64,000 bases of DNA from Hemibagrus wyckioides (lineage: Eukaryota; Chordata; Actinopteri; Siluriformes; Bagridae): contig NC_080726.1 of NCBI RefSeq assembly GCF_019097595.1, positions 19,197,705 to 19,261,704 on the forward strand, read 5' to 3'. The position numbers and the translations under genes were made by a program. Positions 57,981 to 64,000 of the stretch are shown piece after piece. Each line of letters begins with the position of its first letter. The stretch's first letter is position 1. The notes beneath the pieces were generated by a model that saw nothing but the letters and a program-made list of their open reading frames with translations, did not search any database and had not been told where the DNA came from.

Positions 57981-59927
57981 GTTCTTGTTTCTGTTTTGAT
58001 ATGCAGATAGATCTGACGTTCAAGGTATTCAACATATCGGGATTATTAAGACATCAACTTCTGTAGCGATGCCAATGACACACAGCTGCACAACATCTGT
58101 TTATCAAGGTACTCCTATTTTTCCTAAACACTAAGACTCTCACTCATGTGGATGAATAGACACATCCTTCAAGTGAATGAAGATAAAATTCTTCTTGTTG
58201 TGTATCGGGTCACTCGATCACCTGAGAAACATTCCTCAGGTTACAACCATGTATCACTTCTCATGAGAAGGTAGGTATTAACAGGTACACACAATTACAC
58301 CGGCTCTGTGACATGTAATGGAAAATCCCCCCCCCCCCCCGAATTTTCAGAATCAGATCTTTTTCCTATTTATATTATTTACATTACACAACATATGTAC
58401 ATTATTTTTTTTTTTTTTTACCCACTTTTCAACTGCTGACTTTTTTTTAATTAATTTTAAAATAAATTATTTTTTATTTTTTTTATTTCTTATTTTGTTA
58501 TTATTTTATTTTATTGATTGATTAACTTAATTTAATTCATTTTAATTTTTTTATCATTTTAATCAATAATTTATCGTAACATTTGTTACATCCACAGCCC
58601 TATTTTATATATTTTTTTATGTGTTTTTTTCTCCCTTGTGAGGTTATTTTCATTTGTATGGAAAACACATGTAAATAAGGGTTCTTTGTATTGTATTATT
58701 ATATAGTGTCTGTATGAGCATAGAACAATAAATATGGCAGCTATAATAAATGGTCATAATAAGCAACAATAAGAGGAGAAAGACAGTACAGTAGTGTATA
58801 TATATGGGGGGGGATATATCTATACATATGCATATAAAGAATTATGGTAATTCTTGGTTCTTTATAGGACACAGCCTCACTGAATACTAAGAGCACCACT
58901 GCAGCCCAGTACAACCTGACATTTTCTCCAGTTTCCTTCACATGTCTATGCTCGGTGAAGGTTTTCAGGCAAAGAAATCCAAAAAGTCAGGGAAGTAGAC
59001 ACATCTCAGAGAAGCCCTGAAAAACTTCTTGTTACCTCAAACCCCAGAGCGAATGGGCAACAATGTTATGATCCGTGTCTGACGGGTCAGAAAAGCTCTG
59101 GAGTATTCTCAGTAAACATCACATTCCCTTGTGTGAGACTCACTTGGAGACTCGCTCTGGCAAAAAAAAAAAAACTTGCATGATATATCCAGAGGTGGAA
59201 TACACTAGGTGCGCATACTTGTGCACTGTTCGATGCCATTTTGAGGCGTGAGTTGTGTTCACATTAAAAAAAATTCCATTCAGAAGTCTACTTATTCAAG
59301 CTGGAATGTTGGACACATCACGCACTCAAGTCATCGCATCGTCATTTGTGGAAAAGGGGCGGGAATAGCAGGCGCTCACACCAGATGAGAAAAGATTTCA
59401 AGATGGCCGACAACACTCCGGTGGTCATCTTACAAACATCTATTAAATGAGCCCATGTTGTAAGAATTATTTTTCGAAAGCTCAGTCTAATGGGAAACAG
59501 CTTAAAGAAACACCTTAGTGTCAGATTGAGACGATACAACTCTTCTAAAATTCATACACTAGACATAGTGTGGAGTATGTCATTTGGGATGCAGCTACTG
59601 ATTATAGGCACTATGCCTCATCAGAGGTTCCTCAGGATCCTCAACAGCGACAACACTGGCACCATGGCATATGTGGCTGTAAGATGGAAAGATTGAACTC
59701 TTATTATGAGAAGGTTATGCGCCTATGCTGAAGTTTGCAGTGCATGAATCCAATTTATCCACAAGCAATTTCCTTCCAGAATTGCTTTATTTATTTTTCC
59801 TGATTTGTGGTTGAAACAGGTAAAGCCGGCTCCTTTTCAGCAGACAGATAAACATTTGAATTGTGGATAAATGGCTGATATGACATGCATTCTGTTGTGT
59901 AGCAATATCGCACATGCCAGGCACGAG

Positions 59928-60107
59928 CAATTCATTTTATTTTTCTTTGTATAGCACTGTTAACAATAGACATTGTTACAACACAAAGATTTCTTCCCAG
60001 AAATCCGATTTAGGAACCTAACGAGCAAGCCGAGGGAGGCGAGAGCGGTCGCTGGAATGGCATGAAGAAGAAACCTTGATTTAAAAAGGAATTCATGGTC
60101 TTGTGTG
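59928..60107 (-). repeat. dispersed repeat, same family as 22856 and copies A/B
   Basis: Contains ttctttgtatagcactgtta and acaatagacattgtt, then gcaagccgagggaggcgaga and atggcatgaagaagaaacct. Interrupted at 60107 by the inverted-repeat element that follows. Confidence 0.7.
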
Positions 60108-60793
60108 TACGGTGGCTGAGAAGTGCAAAACAAAATAACATCAGGAAACAAAATAACTAATCTGAAAACTAAAACAAATCCGAAAACAAAATAACAAATC
60201 CGAAAACTAAAATAAAAAAATCAGAAAACAAAATAACAAATCCAAAAACACAATGACAATTCTGACAAACCGGAAAAGGTAGATATAGTTTGTGAAATAG
60301 GACAAGATATCTGTCACTCAGGATATACAGGAAATACAGCAGGCTTCAGCAGTAGAAAGTGGATTGGTGTGTATATGAACACAGCTCTGCTCTTATAACG
60401 CTCCTTATATCGTTTAATCTGGAATAGTTTTGTCTTAGGTGTGTTTTCAGAGATCACAATAATCTTTATGCCTTGACACTCTATCTGTATATCCAAAATC
60501 ACGCCATATGAACATCCTTCCTCAAAGTAATGTTGAATGAATTCTATTTTCTTTATATTCTATTCTATTTTTCTACAGTAAATGTTTGTTATTTTCTTAG
60601 ATTTAAAGACACACAATTTCCTACTTTTTGTATATCTTGAATAACAGATGTCTCGTCCAATCAACGGTAAGAAATCCATTCGCAAACTATACCTACTTTT
60701 TCGTTGTCGTATTTTCGGTATTGCTATTTTGTTTTGGATTTGTTAGTTTGTTTTTAGTTTTGTTATTTCGTTTTGCACTTCCTGGCCACCGTA
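60108..60793. mobile_element. 686-bp inverted-repeat element with subterminal repeats
   Basis: The left end TACGGTGGCTGAGAAGTGCA and the reverse complement of the right end, TACGGTGGCCAGGAAGTGCA, match over about 32 bases, allowing a few differences. Behind each end, copies of gaaaacaaaataacaaatc are repeated (at least five on the left). No transposase is present. A possible 3-bp flank repeat (GTG) lies on both sides. It appears inserted into the repeat at 59928. The superfamily was not determined. Confidence 0.75.
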
Positions 60794-61340
60794 GTGGGAT
60801 TGTGGTCATATTGTGAATCAGAGTTCTGTTACAACCACAGGACCGTCTTAATGATTACAGCAGCAGCATCCCCAGATACTGGGGACAACCATTTGTAAAC
60901 ATCTTATGACATCACAGGGAATGTCGTGGAGATTCCAGTCACTTTGGTTTACCAAGACCTTTGCATTCATATTCTAATGAATTTGTCATCTAATTAAGAT
61001 GCTATCTGGTTATTTACGAGAGCTTCCGAGGGACGTGTTGTGCCTCATGTCGAGGGCGAAGAAAAGTGATTAAGCGCTTAACGCCGAGCTAAAGAACTCA
61101 ATAAGATCCTAATTGGAATCTTCTGGCACCGAACCAGGTCAATTATTCCTGTTAAACCGCCGCTAATCGCTCGCAAATGGGATTTGAGCTTTGTTTTTGG
61201 CAAACAGTAAGATTTTCGGGTAGCGAGAAAACAGCCTGTGAGTGTCAACATAAGGACAGAGCAAAGAGCTAATGGAAGCTGGTATTTATTTTTATTTTAC
61301 TATCTTTAGCTTTAAAGAAAACTAATAAAGTCAAATTACA

Positions 61341-61414
61341 ATTATTATTATTATTAGTAGTAGTAGTAGTAATAGTAGTAGTAGTAATAGTAGTAGTAGT
61401 ATTAGTAGTAGTAA
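61341..61414. repeat. (ATT)n-(TAG)n microsatellite
   Basis: ATT units pass into TAG/TAA units. Confidence 0.9.
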
Positions 61415-62841
61415 TGGTCCTCACTTGCTATCATTTCTAGCTAGCATACAAACAAACAACGGAAAAAAACAAACAAACAAAATGTAGCGTCTCATGTCAC
61501 TGAGAACCCACAAAAAATGTCGAAAAAAAAATTAATGATACAAACTTACAGCTTTACCGCTGACACCGGAGACTCCTTCTATAAATGTGAAATAAACATC
61601 TTATAAACAACTTCACCACTGAATAGAAAAGCTAGCCTATGAGAACGTTCTAGAAACATTACCTGAGAAAATTTTCAATTGCACTGTAGTAAATAATAAT
61701 ATTATTAAAATGGATAACTATTATTTAATTCTTCTCCACATCCATGTCTAACTCTGCAAAAGAAAAAGAAATTAGCATAGCCTTGTTTAGCGCTAGCGTG
61801 CACTTTGGTAGTCATGCTAGTCTCAGCTTTTTATATAAATATAATTTAGGTTGTTTTTTTTTTTTTTCATTTCAGCAGGTATTTATCAGGCGAAGGTGAG
61901 ATTTAACAAATCAAACGTGTGACGAAGGAAGGCGTGAGTTGCATATTTGATGGGAGAAGGGTAGAGTTTCTACACCGGTCAGCAGTTTAGGTGTGATCAA
62001 TCACACGCTGTGGGCGTTTAATACATCACAGCGTGCCAGCGCTCGGCTCCATGATGAAGAGCGTCAGGGAGAGGCGAGAGGCGTGATGTGGCATAAAAAC
62101 GATATGGATCTTTCTTGGAAGTGAGTGTCGGAAAAGAAGCTAGATGCAAGTGATGAGTGCACAAACCGGCGGAAAGCTCGCTCGCTCCTCATCTGTGTGA
62201 AACGTGTCGAAATTAGCCAGTTAACAAAGCAAATAACAAATAAGATTCAAGTGCGCACTGTGTTTTCAGACATGTCACATTTTCTCATTAAGAGCCTACC
62301 GAAATGTGTTTCGGCCAAGTTTCTGTGTTTTCAAGTCATATGTGAATAAGCTGATCTCATTGGTCATAGTGGAACCGATTTTTTTAATGTTTCGCTCATA
62401 GACTCATCAATCAAGATTAAGTCAGTAGCTATGCTAATTTATTGTGTTTTAATTTTTTTAGCTGTAGTGGTTAGAATTGATCAGTCTGAGCAGGTTTCAT
62501 CATGACCTTGTTTTAATTCACCTGTTTTGGGCAAGAAAATTCATTATATCAGATTCATTAACCTACCGTTCATGTTCCAAATAGACTACATAGGTTAAGG
62601 TGCAAGATTCCCATCATGCATTGCTATGCCGATTGCTATGTTGGTCACTTGTGTCGGATTTCTCTCTCTCTCTTTCGATACTTCACTTTTTCTAGCTTTT
62701 GAAATCATGTCTATTTGCAGACGTTGAAATCCTTCCTGTCGTTTGTTTCAAAACACAACTTCTGAAATGTTCCCACACTTTCGACAGATACATTTTTTCT
62801 TTGTACATCTTGCCCTTTTCAGAGGATGAAAACAATTTTTC

Positions 62842-62885
62842 AAATTATTACAGCCATTCTTGAGAGAGAATGGCTGTAATAATTT
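62842..62885. repeat. perfect 19-bp inverted repeat, 6-base loop
   Basis: The left arm AAATTATTACAGCCATTCT (62842-62860) and right arm AGAATGGCTGTAATAATTT (62867-62885) are exact complements around tgagag. A self-complementary AT tract follows immediately (62886-62960). Confidence 0.93.
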
Positions 62886-63040
62886 ATAATATATAATATT
62901 ATATATTATATATTATATATTATATATTATAAATATATATAATATATATATATATATAAAGGAAAGACTATATGTATATGTCTAACTTGACATTTAGACT
63001 CTTTTTTTAAAGTTCTCGAGGGGAAAACAGCTTTCCTTAA

Positions 63041-63079
<39 letters not shown>
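63041..63079. repeat. (AAT)n microsatellite
   Basis: About 13 AAT units. Confidence 0.93.
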
Positions 63080-63080
<1 letters not shown>

Positions 63081-63694
63081 CAATTTAATTAATAAATTAG
63101 ATCGTAGCTTATATTTTAAGCTTATATTTTAATCACATGACTTCATGGAGCTATTCAGCCAATGGCTGTATTGTTTCAAAATATTCAATAAAAATACAGT
63201 GTATAAAAGAATTATTGGCAACCTTGTTGGACACTAAAGTGTATAATAAACATTACTCAACTTACACTTCCAAGTGTCTATGTGTTTATCAAGCTTTTTA
63301 TTTAGACAAACACCAGGGCTTTGTGGCCCAAACCTAATTTATATTCCATTAGGAACGATTGAGGAGTGTTATGTTGGGACGAGAAGCAACGTTTTTGTTT
63401 TTTTTAATCCCACTGTGTTTAAATTTCACACTGATTGTTTAATCAGCTGACCGAAAGCACATTACCCATCACGCCTGATAATCTACCACTCACACTGAAC
63501 CTGTAACTGAGAATGCCATGTGTGCACAGATGACAAAGTGTGTGTGTGTGTGTCCACTGTACTGCATTTATGCATTTATTTAGCATGTATTACTCAGTGT
63601 GATCATGTTCCTGTGGAATCTTTGGAAAAACTGTTTAATAAATATATTTGGCCTGCTACTTTTCCTCTTGACTCAGTGAATGATTACTTTTTTT

Positions 63695-63905
63695 TTTTAC
63701 TCTCTGTCTGTCTCTCTTTTTCTCACTCTCTTTATCTGTCTGTCTCTCTCTTTCTCTATCAGTCTTTATTTGCGTCTCACTCTATTTCTGTCTATCTGCT
63801 TCTCTCTGTCTCTTTGTCACTGTCTGTATCCCTCTCATACTATCTATATTTCTCTCTTGCTGTCATTATTCTGCCTTCGCACCTCTCCGTATTTCTCTCT
63901 CTCTT
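63695..63905. repeat. pyrimidine-rich (tctgtctctct) tract
   Basis: Irregular CTGTCTCTCT-type repeat. The open frame through it (Leu/Ser-rich) is a composition artefact. Confidence 0.8.
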
Positions 63906-64000
63906 ATATACACACAGAGCTTTGCATTTACTGCCCGAGTCTTTCCTTTTTTAAACCCATCCTACAAGTGCTTTTTTATGCTGCTTGGTTTTTACATACC

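Larger units (their letters stand above)
56768..64000 (-). other. lsamp intron 2 (partial, continues beyond window)
   Basis: No Ig1-type exon could be found on the - strand. Besides the repeats listed, 57200-57650, 58090-59900, 60800-61340, 61420-62840 and 63080-63690 have no supported feature. 58320-58570 is C-run and AT-rich low-complexity sequence. 'catttgggatgcagctactg' at 59581 is a fragment of the dispersed 'tagtgcac' repeat family. Confidence 0.8.

Noticed and set aside
63520..63954. 144-codon open frame at the right end
   Set aside because: Most of it is the TCTGTCTCTCT repeat.
56768..64000. lsamp exon encoding Ig domain 1
   Set aside because: No - strand segment with a YTC/W Ig pattern and splice sites was found. 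It is presumed to lie beyond the window.

Overview
The window is a piece of a ray-finned (teleost) fish nuclear genome. The evidence is a large AT-rich, intron-dominated landscape with dense microsatellites, several Tc1/mariner-type DNA transposons of the fish type, a tRNA-Glu-derived SINE, and two vertebrate neuronal genes whose exons can be read directly. Repeat families common in catfish and other ostariophysans recur, so a siluriform or related fish is a reasonable guess, but the species cannot be fixed from the sequence alone.

Layout. Positions 1-17.5 kb hold no recognisable host gene. This stretch carries a 30-bp T-rich minisatellite (1.57-2.37 kb), a complete Tc1-like transposon with an open 343-codon transposase (3.02-4.26 kb), a pogo-like palindromic MITE (6.73-7.55 kb), a rearranged Tc1 fragment (9.57-10.05 kb), a 41-43-bp palindrome-rich tandem array (11.16-12.44 kb), a mariner-like MITE (14.96-15.49 kb) and an AT-rich degenerate array (16.2-17.1 kb). 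From about 17.5 kb comes the promoter and leader of gap43 (neuromodulin), + strand. Its three coding exons are at 18240-18269, 28446-29004 and 31497-31561, giving 217 residues with the N-terminal double cysteine and the IQ/calmodulin-binding segment. A candidate poly(A) signal lies at 32469.

From about 34.3 kb to the right edge lies lsamp (limbic system-associated membrane protein, an IgLON), on the - strand. It is read as exons 3-7: 56642-56767, 42341-42472, 40316-40436, 38949-39097 and 37314-37414. All junction phases agree and the last exon encodes the GPI-anchor tail. The exons for the signal peptide and first Ig domain lie beyond 64 kb. The tail-to-tail gap43/lsamp order matches human 3q13.31. 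Both proteins act in axon growth and neural circuit formation: GAP-43 on the inner face of growth-cone membrane, LSAMP on the outer face through a GPI anchor.

The lsamp introns hold a rearranged Tc1 fragment sharing an unusual inverted junction with the copy at 9.9 kb, a SINE with a perfect 17-bp target duplication, a degenerate 36-bp array on both sides of exon 6, long purine (GA) blocks at 44.1-46.8 kb, two nearly identical 0.9-kb repeat copies, and several decayed DNA transposons. No RNA gene, CRISPR array or prokaryotic system is seen. The most notable observations are the possibly active Tc1 element, the shared chimeric Tc1 junction, the clean SINE insertion and the palindrome-rich array upstream of gap43.
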